DNA of 64,000 bases from CAYSCX01 sp964429575 (GTDB taxonomy: Bacteria > Desulfobacterota > Binatia > Binatales > Binataceae). Shown piece by piece: positions 1 to 8,937 of this stretch. Under the pieces are notes generated by a model. That model had not been told where the DNA came from. It did not search any database and saw nothing but the letters and a program-made list of their open reading frames with translations. Position numbers and translations under genes: made by a program. The stretch spans positions 29,885 to 93,884 of the forward strand of contig CAYSCX010000007.1 in NCBI GenBank assembly GCA_964429575.1, written 5' to 3'. Within the stretch, counting starts at the first letter, position 1; every line of letters starts with the position of its first letter.

Positions 1-16
1 GATCCTCGCGTGCGCG

Positions 17-565
17 TTAGCGTGGCCTGCCCGTGCCCTTCATTTGACCGGCGCTCCGTGTCTCAGCGATGCGGCGCTGGTCCGCGAACAGCCGGCGATG
101 AAGCAGCGGAAACAAAGTGCGTTCCTCGCCGGCGATCAGATCGTCGAGATGGACAGCGAGCGCGCATAGCGCGCGGCCAGCCTTCTTCACCGCGCTATCG
201 GAAGCGGCTCGAAATCGCGCATCGACCAGTCGCCGGACCAGCCGGCGCAGCTTCTGATGGCGCTCGTGAGCGCGCACGACGAGATCGTGCGGGAACTGCG
301 CGCGCGATTCCGCCCAGCTCAGCACTGTTTCGCCATCGCTCTTGAGGTGGTGGGAAATCATCGGTTCGAGGTCCCGCCAGGCCGAATCGGCTCCGCGGCG
401 GAAATCAGGATCCGACGGGTGGAGCGCGACTGCTGCTCCGGCGACAGCCGCGTTGAGCAGCCGCGCGCTCAGTTTCGTGTCTTCGCGCTCGAGCCCGCTG
501 AGCAGTTTTTTGATTCGGGCCGGCGCGACCGTCCGCGAGCCCACCTTCGCTTTGACGCTCGTCAT
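17..565 (-). CDS. Hemerythrin-like HHE domain protein
   Basis: A 182-residue helical protein with the His/Glu spacing of the HHE cation-binding family: SHHLKSDGE around residues 71-79, H100 and H103 in HERHQK, H139 in a VHLDD stretch, then EE147-148 and H156. Such proteins bind a di-iron centre and are used for O2 or NO sensing or iron handling; the exact role cannot be read here. The ATG at 565 follows a GGGAGAGA ribosome-binding site; a longer upstream reading frame exists but lacks that signal. It ends very close to the window edge, so its downstream neighbour is unseen. The upstream side faces a truncated ATPase gene. Family assignment rests on motif pattern only. Confidence 0.7.
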   Translation of the reverse strand: MTSVKAKVGSRTVAPARIKKLLSGLEREDTKLSARLLNAAVAGAAVALHPSDPDFRRGADSAWRDLEPMISHHLKSDGETVLSWAESRAQFPHDLVVRAHERHQKLRRLVRRLVDARFRAASDSAVKKAGRALCALAVHLDDLIAGEERTLFPLLHRRLFADQRRIAETRSAGQMKGTGRPR

Positions 566-793
566 ATAGTCTCTCCCTCTCCGGTCGCGAATCGGCAGCT
601 GAATACCGACGATCGGACTCTCAGCATCGAATGTGCCAGCGGGAAACGGGCTCCGACGCGGTCGCAGCGACTCGTTCGGACTCACCGCTGGCGCGTTCGG
701 AGCCTGTGCCTACTGAAAACTCCGAAAGCGGCGAAAAGTCCAGCGTATTGCGATTTACCGCCGTAGTGTTCCCGGTATGCTCGCGGCGCATCG

Positions 794-1040
794 ATGGCTG
801 AGACCATCAGCGCAGAATCAAGCACGGGTGCAATGGATTTTGTCGCGCGCGCCCGCGAGATCGCCGAATTGCGAGGCGATCTCGATGAAGCCTCTCGCCG
901 ACGCGACGCTTTCTTCCTGATCACCGGCGAGGCGGGAATCGGCAAGACGCGGTTGGCCGCAGAGGTTGCCGCCGAAGCGGCTACGCGCGGGGTGAAGGTC
1001 TTGTGGTGCCGATGCTGGGGGGGGCGGCGAACACCGGCGC
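794..1040 (+). pseudogene. Truncated AAA/LuxR-type ATPase N-terminus
   Basis: The first ~80 residues read as the start of a MalT/LuxR-type or cyclase-linked ATPase: an FVAR...EL entry motif, then a Walker A (GEAGIGKTR) and a following LWCRCW stretch. Full proteins of this kind run to 900 or more residues. Here homology stops at a run of eight G (1015-1024) and the frame then runs into sequence antisense to the next gene. The simplest reading is a decayed gene whose body was deleted, perhaps after a slip in the G run. The two intact large ATPases at 24-31 kb share the same Walker region style. No function is expected. Confidence 0.55.
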
Positions 1041-1071
1041 CGCTGGTGAGTTATAGCGCGAACCGAAAAGA

Positions 1072-1503
1072 TCAACTCGGAGACGATTTGAGTAATCCTG
1101 CAAGATCCTCTTCCGAAAACTGTTTGGCCTCCGACGGTACGGCGATGCCGGACAGTTTAGGTGAGACCCACACGTGGATTGCGTTGGAGATATCGACGAG
1201 TTTGTCCAGTGATCCGGCTTTAATCGAGATCGTCTCGGACGGGGGCTCGGATTCGTGCCAGAGCCGCGAGCCGCAGGTCGGGCAGAACGCGCATTTGATC
1301 CTACGACCGCTGTCGGTACCGCGACTCCAGAATTTTGGCTCGCCTTGATTTACGCGGAGGCCTGCCCTCGGCACCTCGAGGGAAATCCCGAATGCCGAGG
1401 CAGATTGCTTTTGGCATTCGCGGCAATGGCAGATGTAAAGCGACAGCGGTTCTCCGGCACTTTCATACCGAAGCTCGCCGCATTGGCATCCGCCGGTCCG
1501 CAT
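1072..1503 (-). CDS. GFA/CENP-V family zinc protein
   Basis: A 143-residue protein of the GFA (glutathione-dependent formaldehyde-activating, Mss4-like) family. Zinc-binding cysteines are visible as GGCQCG at the N-terminus, CHCRECQK near residue 30 and CPTCGSRLW near residue 75. The family includes a few formaldehyde-glutathione adduct enzymes, but most members are of unknown function, so no reaction is claimed. The ATG at 1503 has a GGGAGGTG site just upstream; the reading frame continues further upstream but without a start signal. It lies 52 bp after the end of the methyltransferase gene on the same strand and may be co-transcribed with it. Confidence 0.75.
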   Translation of the reverse strand: MRTGGCQCGELRYESAGEPLSLYICHCRECQKQSASAFGISLEVPRAGLRVNQGEPKFWSRGTDSGRRIKCAFCPTCGSRLWHESEPPSETISIKAGSLDKLVDISNAIHVWVSPKLSGIAVPSEAKQFSEEDLAGLLKSSPS

Positions 1504-1555
1504 TCTGTGCACCTCCCGCTCAGACTTGGACTTTCTCTCCTTGGGCAGTTCAGAT

Positions 1556-2197
1556 TCACCGCTTAGCGTCCGCCCACGCAACACGAGTCTTGAGCATTCC
1601 GGTTGCGCCGTCACGGGCTTCCGCTTCGCCAACGAGTCGGAATCCGGCCGCGAGCAACAGCGCCGCAGCCGACTCGGCCGGAGCTGCGTACCCGAGAAGA
1701 AACGCCGCCGGGCCGTAGCAGCTCACAATCAGCCTCCCGTTTGGGTTCAGAAAACGACCTGCGACGCGACGGAGCAGGTCGGTACGCCGATGTGGCGGTG
1801 CGTATTCTGGAAGAACGGTTACATAGTCGAACCGAATCGGCGGATGGAATTCCATCACGTCGCCGGTCCAAATGCGATTCGCCCACTGCGGCAGGCGCTT
1901 ACGCGTGCGCTCTGCTATGCGCTCTGATATCTCCAGACCGTATGGCTCAATCGTGACACCCTTTTCCGCCGTCCATCCGCTCAGCGTTTCCATGAGCAGC
2001 CCATTGGCGCATCCAACGTCGAGCCACGTGCCGTCGTGATCGAACGAGTTTGCGATCACTCGTCGGCGCGCCGCCCAGTGCGCCATCCCCCCGCTTGCGC
2101 CCGAGCCGCCGAAGAGGTCGCCACGTTCGTCAGCTGCGACGTAGGCGTATTCGAGCAAACCCCGCATTCGGTCGTGATATTCGCGATTGGATTCCAT
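1556..2197 (-). CDS. Class I SAM-dependent methyltransferase
   Basis: 213 residues with a Rossmann methyltransferase core: motif I LDVGCANG near residues 59-66, an acidic end of strand 2 (EPYGLEIS), then TGDVMEFHPP and a GRLIVSCYGP strand typical of motifs III-IV. The substrate cannot be read; small-molecule methylation is the usual role of stand-alone members. The ATG at 2197 has a weak AGGA just upstream. The gene precedes the GFA gene on the same strand. Confidence 0.75.
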   Translation of the reverse strand: MESNREYHDRMRGLLEYAYVAADERGDLFGGSGASGGMAHWAARRRVIANSFDHDGTWLDVGCANGLLMETLSGWTAEKGVTIEPYGLEISERIAERTRKRLPQWANRIWTGDVMEFHPPIRFDYVTVLPEYAPPHRRTDLLRRVAGRFLNPNGRLIVSCYGPAAFLLGYAAPAESAAALLLAAGFRLVGEAEARDGATGMLKTRVAWADAKR

Positions 2198-2395
2198 TAT
2201 CCTACGTGGCTCCCACGGGGCCGCGCCTGGCCGCGCGGAAATAGACCTCCGACCAGTGTTGCCGCGACGTCGCAGATCGCACCTGTCGCCATCGTTCTAA
2301 TCCGCGATGGGCGCGAGAACCGCGCCTCGCCACTTCCCGGACTCCGGCGACGACGTGTTCAAGCCGTGTCGCTCAGAGCATCGAAGTCGGCCGCG

Positions 2396-2908
2396 CTAAC
2401 GCGCCGAGCCGAGCGCCTCTGGCGGAACGGCGACGCCAAACCGCAGGTGAAGCAGGCGCAGGTCGTGGTAATCGCTATCGTCGAGATCGTAGTCGGCATG
2501 ACACCGAACCTGCGCCTCGGGACTGAGGCATTTGACCTGACGGTCGAGCACTCTGCCCACCCCGCCAAAGCCACTCGACGGGTAGACCCAGTCCTCGCCA
2601 TTGCGCATCCGGTAGATGCCGTCTCCCGCCTCGCTGAACGCGACCGGATGGACATCGACTTGGTGGCCAGCATCGTCGAGTAGAACGAAGCTCGTTGGCG
2701 GGTCGCCATCGACGACCTCGTAGCCCATCTCGCAGAGCGCACGGATCAAGCGACCCGCGTCCTTGAGCGACGCTATCAGATCAACGTCGTCGTGGTCGCG
2801 CGTCTGCTCACCGAGAAGGGCATCAACGCCCCAGCCACCGTCGAGCCACACTTCAACGCCGGTCTGTTCGAACTGTTCCACGAGTCTCACGAGTTCGTCG
2901 GCCGCCAT
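2396..2908 (-). CDS. Nucleotidyltransferase, lincosamide/ANT(2'')-like
   Basis: About 170 residues with the minimal nucleotidyltransferase signature WLDGGWGVDALLG at residues 21-33 followed by T36-R-D-H-D-D-V-D43, the arrangement seen in Lnu(A)/LinB and ANT(2'') aminoglycoside adenylyltransferases. A second Asp-containing strand (HQVDVHPV) supplies the third metal ligand. Homologues often occur in environmental genomes where no resistance has been shown, so drug modification is a possibility, not a finding. Start taken at the ATG at 2908; an in-frame GTG at 2959 would add 17 residues. It is a singleton facing a gene-free stretch. Confidence 0.65.
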   Translation of the reverse strand: MAADELVRLVEQFEQTGVEVWLDGGWGVDALLGEQTRDHDDVDLIASLKDAGRLIRALCEMGYEVVDGDPPTSFVLLDDAGHQVDVHPVAFSEAGDGIYRMRNGEDWVYPSSGFGGVGRVLDRQVKCLSPEAQVRCHADYDLDDSDYHDLRLLHLRFGVAVPPEALGSAR

Positions 2909-3196
2909 GGGCGCGCGCGGCTCACGCTCTTGGTTGATCCGGCGGTGGTGGCTTCTCACCCATCAAATCATACGCGCTCGCTCCGGTCTCCTCGACGCCC
3001 CGCAAACCCGTGCCGAGAACCCTGCGAGAACCGAATCTAAGCGCTCACAGAGATTTCTTGCCAGTTGATCGAACGTGCTCCGAGTGATCCGGCGGCCTTC
3101 GCGTCCGATCCCAATCGGGTGGGTTGAGCGCGGTCAACCGCAGAACTTGCCCAGATCGAAGCAGGATGGTTCGAACTAAGGGTAGCTGTGTGTCCT
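2909..3196. other. Gene-free stretch upstream of aromatic operon
   Basis: No convincing gene on either strand between the nucleotidyltransferase start and the IclR promoter. Short open frames here lack ribosome-binding sites and family motifs. Confidence 0.5.
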
Positions 3197-3225
3197 TTGA
3201 CATCTCAGCCTGGGCGCGCTACTAG
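3197..3225 (+). promoter_or_regulatory. Candidate sigma-70 promoter of aromatic operon
   Basis: A perfect TTGACA at 3197-3202 is followed after 17 bp by TACTAG at 3220-3225, a weak -10. It lies 33 bp upstream of the IclR start and is the only good -35 box in the gap. Expected transcript start is near 3232. Confidence 0.4.
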
Positions 3226-3247
3226 GGCATCCATCATCTGAAGCAGA

Positions 3248-3264
3248 GTTTCATATATTGAAAC
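3248..3264. promoter_or_regulatory. Inverted repeat overlapping IclR start
   Basis: GTTTCA, five A/T bases, then TGAAAC: a perfect 6+5+6 inverted repeat. It sits about 16 bp after the predicted transcript start and covers the TTG start codon of the IclR gene. The position and size suit an autoregulatory operator; this is inference. Confidence 0.45.
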
Positions 3265-4112
3265 CGAAGCCGAGAGTACCGGACCGCACCTATTCCAGCC
3301 AAGTGCTGGATCGGGTTGTCCGCATACTCGAGTGCTTCGGTCCCGAACAGATGGAATTGCGCCTCATCGAGGTCGCGACCGTTACCGGGCTGCACAAGAG
3401 CACGCTTTACCGGCTGCTCGAGGCGATGCGGGCTCATCGCCTGATAGGCTTCGATGACGCGTCAGGCACATACCATCTGGGTGTGAAACTCTTCGAGCTC
3501 GGCGCATTCGCCGTCGAACGTCTCAAGCTTGACAAGCATGCTCATCCGATTCTGGAGCAACTCGCCAGCGTTACCGGGGAGACCGCGCATCTGTGCGTTC
3601 TGGACGGTGCAGACGTTGTGTATATCGCCAAGGTGGAGAGTAGCCAGACTCTGCGCATTCCCTCGGCGGTCGGGCAGCGCAACCCGGCTTATTGCACCGG
3701 AGTCGGCAAAGCGATCCTCGCGCATCTCACGCCAGAGCGATTGGCGAGCTACGTAAGTCAAACGGCACTGCGCGCGTTTACCAAAAAAACTCTGACATCT
3801 GCCGGGGAACTGAAAGCGAATTTGCGGCAGGTCGCAGCTCAGGGATATGCAATCGATGATCAGGAGCGCGAGGTAGGCGTGCGATGCGTCGCTGCTCCTG
3901 TACGCGATCATATGGGTCAGGTTGTTGCCGCAATCAGTATCGCGGGTCCTGCGACAAGAGTCACGAAAGACAGGGTTCCGGAGCTCGCTACTCACGTCAT
4001 GCGCGCCGCCGCCGAGATCTCCGCAACTCTTGGCTATCGAATGGTTTCGAACGGCGCGTTGGCGAAAAGATCAGAGCGCCCGCTCGCGCGCTTCAATGGA
4101 GATTTGCGATGA
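3258..4112 (+). CDS. IclR family transcriptional regulator
   Basis: 284 residues with the IclR layout: N-terminal winged helix-turn-helix (SQVLDRVVRIL... through LHKSTLYRLLEAM, roughly residues 14-60) and a C-terminal effector domain containing PAYCTGVGKAILA and the DDQEREVGVRCVAAPV signature. IclR proteins bind small aromatic or carboxylate effectors and often control the neighbouring catabolic operon. The most upstream usable start is a TTG at 3258. The stop overlaps the dioxygenase start by 4 bp (ATGA), so the regulator is the first gene of the operon it probably controls, which is unusual since IclR genes are more often divergent. Confidence 0.88.
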   Translation: MKPKPRVPDRTYSSQVLDRVVRILECFGPEQMELRLIEVATVTGLHKSTLYRLLEAMRAHRLIGFDDASGTYHLGVKLFELGAFAVERLKLDKHAHPILEQLASVTGETAHLCVLDGADVVYIAKVESSQTLRIPSAVGQRNPAYCTGVGKAILAHLTPERLASYVSQTALRAFTKKTLTSAGELKANLRQVAAQGYAIDDQEREVGVRCVAAPVRDHMGQVVAAISIAGPATRVTKDRVPELATHVMRAAAEISATLGYRMVSNGALAKRSERPLARFNGDLR

Positions 4113-5422
4113 GGACCAATTCGACCTCGAATGGCGCAGATTCGATGACGCCCGAGATGCTGCGCGGACTCGTCGATGAGAAAGCTGGCCGCCTCGATCC
4201 TCGCATCTATCAGGAACCCGCGATCTATCAGCTCGAGCTCGAGCGCATTTTCGCTCGTTCATGGCTGTATCTGTGCCACGAAAGCCAGCTCACGCGGCCC
4301 GGCGACTTTTTCTCCACCTATATGGCCGAGGATCCGGTTCTGGTCGTACGACAAAAGGATGGAACGATTCGCGCGTTTCTCAATCAGTGCCGTCATCGCG
4401 GGATGCGCATCTGCCGCGCCGACTGCGGCAACGCTCGCGCCTTCACGTGTTCATACCACGGATGGGGCTACGACCTGGCAGGCAATCTCGTCTCCGTTCC
4501 GCACGAGGAGGACGGGTATCGCAATGAACTCGACAAGAGCCAGTGGGGTCCGCTCCGGGTACCGCGGGTCGAAAATTACCATGGCCTGGTGTTCGGCAAC
4601 TGGGACAAGGATGCGCCGAGCTTCCGCGATTATCTCGGCGACATGCTCTGGTACATGGACGGATACTTGGATCGTAGCGAGGGCGGCACCGAAGTAATCG
4701 GCGGCATGCACCGATGGGTGCTGCGGTGTAACTGGAAATTCGCAGCCGAGCAGTTTTGCTCCGACATGTATCACGCCAACTTCAGTCACCTGTCGGCGCT
4801 GATCGCTCAGCTTCCTGAAGGCGTCGACCCAACGATGGGCCGGCTACCGTTGATCGGAAGCCAATTCAGCGCCAGCGGTGGTCACGGGACCGGGTTCTTC
4901 ACCGAGAGGACTGCGGCCACCGGGAATATCAACGGACCGGTTGCGGCCGCCTGGTATCAGGGACCGGCTTGCGCGGAAGCGATCGCGCGCCTTGGCGAAC
5001 CGCGTGGATCGCAAATCTTCGGCGGGCATATGACCGTCTTTCCGACCTTTTCGTTCCTGCCCGGAATCCAGACTTTGCGCGTGTGGCATCCGCGCGGGCC
5101 CGGTGAAATCGAGGTGTGGGCGTGGGCGCTGGTCGATTGTGCCTCGCCGCCTGAGGTCAAGGAGGCCGTTCGCCTGGGCGTGCTTCGTACGTTCAGCCCA
5201 GGCGGCATCTTCGAACAGGACGATGGCGAAAACTGGCTCGAGATTCAAAAGGTTCTGCGCGGCTACATGGCCCGCCGCCAGCCGCTCAACCTCGCGATGG
5301 GGCTCGGCCACGCTCGCAACGACCATCCCGAGTTTCCGGGCAGGATCAATAATGTTTATGGCGAGGAGGCTGCGCGCGGCTTCTATCGTCACTGGGCGGA
5401 GATGATCTCCCGAGAGGTGTGA
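4109..5422 (+). CDS. Rieske ring-hydroxylating dioxygenase, alpha subunit
   Basis: 437 residues. The Rieske [2Fe-2S] site is C94-x-H96 and C114-x2-H117 (QCRHRGMRIC, CSYHGW); the mononuclear iron site is D219-x2-H222-x4-H227 in SDMYHANFSH; EQDDGENW near the C-terminus is also typical of the family. The subunit adds both atoms of O2 to an aromatic ring to give a cis-dihydrodiol. The beta subunit, ferredoxin and dihydrodiol dehydrogenase follow directly. The ATG at 4109 has TGGAGA upstream and overlaps the IclR stop. The native ring substrate is not readable; later genes point to a hydrocarbon whose diol is cleaved to a dienoate plus hydroxypentadienoate, as for biphenyl, phenylpropionate or a steroid/terpenoid ring. 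No reductase gene is in the cluster. Confidence 0.9.
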   Translation: MRTNSTSNGADSMTPEMLRGLVDEKAGRLDPRIYQEPAIYQLELERIFARSWLYLCHESQLTRPGDFFSTYMAEDPVLVVRQKDGTIRAFLNQCRHRGMRICRADCGNARAFTCSYHGWGYDLAGNLVSVPHEEDGYRNELDKSQWGPLRVPRVENYHGLVFGNWDKDAPSFRDYLGDMLWYMDGYLDRSEGGTEVIGGMHRWVLRCNWKFAAEQFCSDMYHANFSHLSALIAQLPEGVDPTMGRLPLIGSQFSASGGHGTGFFTERTAATGNINGPVAAAWYQGPACAEAIARLGEPRGSQIFGGHMTVFPTFSFLPGIQTLRVWHPRGPGEIEVWAWALVDCASPPEVKEAVRLGVLRTFSPGGIFEQDDGENWLEIQKVLRGYMARRQPLNLAMGLGHARNDHPEFPGRINNVYGEEAARGFYRHWAEMISREV

Positions 5423-5424
5423 CT

Positions 5425-5988
5425 ATGAGTGCAGAATCGGCCGCCGAGCAGAAATTTCAAGACCTGAGTGCGGTGCGAGTTACGCCCGAACTGCAACAAG
5501 AGATTGAACAATTCCTCTATCATGAGTCGCGCATTCTCGACGATCGCAAATATGAGGAGTGGTACGAGCTGCTCGCCGATGATCTCCATTACTTCATGCC
5601 GACTCGCTATAACCGGCTGCGTCGCGAATCCGACCAGGAATTCTCAAGTCCCAACCAAGCCGCTTTCTTCGACGAGGACAAGCGGTCGATTGCGATGCGC
5701 ATCCGCCGGCTCAATACCGGAATGGCGTGGGCCGAGGATCCTCCTTCGCGCACTCGCCACATGGTCAGCAACGTGGTGATTCGGCCAACGGCCAATAGCG
5801 AATACGAAGTCGACTGCTACTACCTGCTCTACCGCTCGCGGCTCGAGCGCGAGGTGGAGACGTTTGTAGGGATGCGTCAGGACGTGTTGCGCCGCGTCCA
5901 AAACGCGGCTGGGTTTCAGATTGTGGGCCGCACCATAATTCTCGATCAGGCCATACTGATGGCACGCAACCTGAGTTTCTTTTTTTAA
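5425..5988 (+). CDS. Ring-hydroxylating dioxygenase, beta subunit
   Basis: 187 residues of the NTF2-like small-subunit family: helical N-terminus with EIEQFLYHESRILDD, a WYELLADDLHYFMP strand, and a C-terminal RTIILDQAILMARNLSFFF, all characteristic of BphA2-type beta subunits. It packs with the alpha subunit as a structural partner. The gene starts 3 bp after the alpha stop, with GAGAGGTG upstream of the ATG at 5425. Confidence 0.9.
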   Translation: MSAESAAEQKFQDLSAVRVTPELQQEIEQFLYHESRILDDRKYEEWYELLADDLHYFMPTRYNRLRRESDQEFSSPNQAAFFDEDKRSIAMRIRRLNTGMAWAEDPPSRTRHMVSNVVIRPTANSEYEVDCYYLLYRSRLEREVETFVGMRQDVLRRVQNAAGFQIVGRTIILDQAILMARNLSFFF

Positions 5989-6001
5989 GGAAAGCAACGC
6001 G

Positions 6002-6307
6002 ATGGCTTTGAGAAGAGTCTGCCGGACCGAGGAACTCGCGGATCAGTCCGCGATCCGGACCGATGGCCCGAATCCGATCGCCGTCTTCCGCGTCGGCGAT
6101 GAGTTCTTTGCAACCGACAATACCTGTACCCACGCGAAATTCTCCCTGTCCGAGGGGTACGTCGAGGGTGCGACGGTCGAATGTGCGCTGCATAACGCAC
6201 GCTTCTGCCTGCGGACCGGCAAGGTTCTCTCGCCGCCCGCGACCATCCCGCTACGCACCTATCCGGTGCGAGTCGAAGGCGGCGAAGTATTCGTCGAAGC
6301 GGAATAG
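6002..6307 (+). CDS. Rieske-type ferredoxin of the dioxygenase
   Basis: 101 residues, the normal length for BphA3-type ferredoxins. Cluster ligands are C42-x-H44 and C61-x2-H64 in TCTHAKF and CALHNARF. It would carry electrons to the alpha subunit. The gene follows the beta subunit after 13 bp with an AAGGAAAG site. There is no ferredoxin reductase gene within the operon, so an unlinked reductase must serve it. Confidence 0.9.
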   Translation: MALRRVCRTEELADQSAIRTDGPNPIAVFRVGDEFFATDNTCTHAKFSLSEGYVEGATVECALHNARFCLRTGKVLSPPATIPLRTYPVRVEGGEVFVEAE

Positions 6308-6317
6308 GTAGAGACCG

Positions 6318-7130
6318 ATGGGATGGCTTAACGACAAGGTAGCGCTGGTCACCGGTGGAGCGTCAGGACTGGGCCGCGCAATCGTTGAGCGCTTCCTGGA
6401 CGAGGGCGCGCGCGTCGCCATTCTCGACCGCTCGCGCGAGCGTACCAAAGAGCTCGCGGCTCGGCTGGGACCGAACGTCGCGGCAATCGTCGGCGACGTC
6501 ACGCTTCTCGCGGACCATCAGCGAGCAGTCGCCGAAACGGTCTCACGTTTCGGTCATCTTGATTGTTTCGTCGGCAATGCCGGAATTTGGGACTTCAATT
6601 CCTCTCTGGTTGATCTGCCCGAAGATCGAATTTCTGAGGCCTTTGACGAACTCTTCGGAGTAAACGTCAAGGGATATCTGCTCGGCGCCAAAGCCGCCTA
6701 CAAGGAGCTCGCGAGGACCCGGGGTAGTATCGTCTTTACTGTCTCGAACGCAGGCTTTTATCCCTGCGGCGGCGGTCCATTGTATACGGCATCCAAGCAT
6801 GCAGTCGTCGGTCTAATTCGCCAGCTTGCATACGAGCTCGCGCCAAAAATTCGCGTCAACGGCGTCGCACCCGGCGCCATTCCAACCGACCTCCGCGGCC
6901 CGCAGTCGCTTCAGATGGCACAGCGCTCGATTGCATCGATCCCTCTAAAAGAAGCGGTCGAGCGAGGAATCCCCCTGGGCAAGCTCCCGGAGCCGCGCGA
7001 TTACACTGGATCGTACGTTCTCCTTGCCTCGTCCGAGAATTCTTCAACCGCAACCGGCGGCGTAATCATCTGCGAGGGCGGAATGGGCGTGCGCGGATTC
7101 GGCGACGCCGCTGGCGGGCGCAATCTTTAA
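6318..7130 (+). CDS. cis-dihydrodiol dehydrogenase (SDR)
   Basis: 270 residues of the classical short-chain dehydrogenase fold: TGGASGLG at 12-19, GNAG at 86-89, catalytic S143, Y156 and K160 (YTASK). Position straight after the dioxygenase components and the resemblance to BphB/HcaB-type enzymes support oxidation of the cis-dihydrodiol to a catechol with NAD+. The C-terminal SSENSSTATGGVIICEGG matches that subgroup. Start ATG 6318, 10 bp after the ferredoxin stop. Confidence 0.85.
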   Translation: MGWLNDKVALVTGGASGLGRAIVERFLDEGARVAILDRSRERTKELAARLGPNVAAIVGDVTLLADHQRAVAETVSRFGHLDCFVGNAGIWDFNSSLVDLPEDRISEAFDELFGVNVKGYLLGAKAAYKELARTRGSIVFTVSNAGFYPCGGGPLYTASKHAVVGLIRQLAYELAPKIRVNGVAPGAIPTDLRGPQSLQMAQRSIASIPLKEAVERGIPLGKLPEPRDYTGSYVLLASSENSSTATGGVIICEGGMGVRGFGDAAGGRNL

Positions 7131-7178
7131 GCAAAGGTTGGATCGATTCGCAAACGGTTCTTATAGAGGAAACTTCGA

Positions 7179-8066
7179 ATGGGCGGGATAAGAAGCCTCG
7201 GCTATGTCGGACTCGGAGTAAAGGATCTCGCCGCGTGGCAGAGCTTCGCGACCCAGGTACTCGGCCTGGAGAGCGCCGGCACGAACGAGGATGGCGCGGT
7301 GCGGTTGCGAATGGATGAGTACGCTTATCGCTTTGCGCTTCATCCGAACGATACCGACGATCTGGCCTACGCCGGATGGGAAGTTGCGGATGCGGCCGGA
7401 CTGCATGGCGTTTACGAACGCTTGCGCGCAAACGGGATTACGGTCGCTGAGGGCTCGGCCGAAGAAGCCGGGGCGCGGGGTGTTACCGAGTTCATTCGTT
7501 TCGCCGATCCGAATGGCATCGCCTGCGAGGCCTTCTACGGTCCATCGGTCCAATTTGAGAAGCCATTTCATTCGCCGCGCCCGATTTCGGGCTTTGTTAC
7601 GGGGGAGCAGGGGGCCGGCCATCTGGTTGTAACCGCGACAGAGATGGAGAAGAGCGTGCGCTTCTATTGCGAAGCGCTTGGTTTTCGGATCAGCGATACG
7701 ATCGACATGAATTTCGGCGGGATGCGCTCCACGATGACGTTCCTGCATTGCAATCCGCGCCATCACACGCTCGCACTGATACCGATTCCGATGCCGAAGC
7801 GGCTGCACCATTTCATGATGCAGCTGCGCTCGATCGACGATGTCGGTGCCACCATGTACCTCGTACAAGATCGGGGAATCGAAATCACGGCGAGCCTCGG
7901 CCGGCATACCAATGATCACATGCTTTCGTTCTATATGCGCACGCCGTCAGGTTTCGAGATTGAGTACGGGTGGGGTGGGCGCGAAATCGATGACACTACC
8001 TGGCACGTGCAGAAGCATCACAGTCCCAGCATCTGGGGGCATCGCCGCGCGGGGATGCCTCGATAG
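7179..8066 (+). CDS. Extradiol (meta-cleavage) dioxygenase
   Basis: 295 residues with two glyoxalase-fold (VOC) domains, as in BphC and HsaC. The C-terminal domain carries the 2-His-1-Glu iron site: H148 in AGHLVV, H211 in LHHFMM and E262 in FEIEYGW. It cleaves the catechol next to one hydroxyl to give a meta-cleavage dienoate. The N-terminal domain lacks ligands, as usual. The gene lies 48 bp after the dehydrogenase with AGAGGAAAC upstream of the ATG. Whether it prefers single-ring, biaryl or steroid catechols cannot be told from sequence alone. Confidence 0.9.
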   Translation: MGGIRSLGYVGLGVKDLAAWQSFATQVLGLESAGTNEDGAVRLRMDEYAYRFALHPNDTDDLAYAGWEVADAAGLHGVYERLRANGITVAEGSAEEAGARGVTEFIRFADPNGIACEAFYGPSVQFEKPFHSPRPISGFVTGEQGAGHLVVTATEMEKSVRFYCEALGFRISDTIDMNFGGMRSTMTFLHCNPRHHTLALIPIPMPKRLHHFMMQLRSIDDVGATMYLVQDRGIEITASLGRHTNDHMLSFYMRTPSGFEIEYGWGGREIDDTTWHVQKHHSPSIWGHRRAGMPR

Positions 8067-8097
8067 TTCACGGCTAACTTTCATAGCGGAGGAGACA

Positions 8098-8937
8098 ATG
8101 GCGCTAACCGAGGAAGCCACTGGCAAGTTTGCCCAGGCTGGACCGCTCAAGCTTCACTATCACGAGGCCGGGAGCGGTCCGGTGTTGATCATGATCCATG
8201 GCGGCGGACCCGGTGCGGGAGGGTGGAGCAATTATCGCCGCAATATCGATTTTTTCGCCGGGCATTTTCGCGTCATCCTCCCCGACCTGCCGGGCTTCGC
8301 CAAGAGTGACAAGCCGAAAATCGACGGCGGGATGTTTTCATTCTTCGCGAAAGCGATTCGTGATCTGATGGACGCGCTTGATATTCCGCGCGCGCATTTC
8401 GTCGGCAATTCACTCGGTGGCGGCACCACGATCAAGTTCGCTCTCGAGTATCCGGACCGCGCTCAGCGACTGGTGCTGATGGGCGCGGCGGGAGGTCTGC
8501 CGATATTCACGCCGATGCCCAGCGAAGGAATCAAACATCTGCTCGGTTATTACGAGGCGCCCGGACCGTCAATCGAGAAGTTGCGCGCTTTTCTGAACGC
8601 GATGGTTTTCGATCCTTCGCAGCTCACTGATGAGTTGATCAAGGAACGCTTTGCGGCCAGCACTCAACCCGATCTGGTTGCCAATCCTATTTTGTCGCGC
8701 AGCCGGCCGATGGTGCTGGAGCCGTTGTGGAAGGACCTGGCGAATCTCCGCCAGAAGACACTTATCGTCTGGGGACGCGATGATCGGACCGTTACCCTCG
8801 ACGGGGCATTCATCATGCTCAATCAGATTCCGGACGTTCGCATGCACGTGTTCGGTAGATGCGGTCATTGGACACAGTGGGAGAAGGCCCCGGAGTTCAA
8901 CCGGCTGGTGCTCGATTTCCTGAGCGGCGATGACTGA
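8098..8937 (+). CDS. Meta-cleavage product C-C hydrolase
   Basis: 279-residue alpha/beta hydrolase of the BphD/HsaD/MhpC group: oxyanion motif HGGGPGAGGW (34-43), nucleophile S105 in GNSLGG, Asp at 228/229 in WGRDDR, and H257 in CGHWTQWE. It splits the meta-cleavage product into a carboxylic acid and 2-hydroxypenta-2,4-dienoate. Start ATG 8098 follows GGAGGAGA. Its end overlaps the hydratase start by 8 bp, indicating coupled translation. Confidence 0.9.
   Translation: MALTEEATGKFAQAGPLKLHYHEAGSGPVLIMIHGGGPGAGGWSNYRRNIDFFAGHFRVILPDLPGFAKSDKPKIDGGMFSFFAKAIRDLMDALDIPRAHFVGNSLGGGTTIKFALEYPDRAQRLVLMGAAGGLPIFTPMPSEGIKHLLGYYEAPGPSIEKLRAFLNAMVFDPSQLTDELIKERFAASTQPDLVANPILSRSRPMVLEPLWKDLANLRQKTLIVWGRDDRTVTLDGAFIMLNQIPDVRMHVFGRCGHWTQWEKAPEFNRLVLDFLSGDD

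Noticed and set aside
2396..2908. Nucleotidyltransferase as a proven antibiotic-resistance gene
   Set aside because: Only the general fold and signature are visible; environmental homologues are common and no mobile context is seen.
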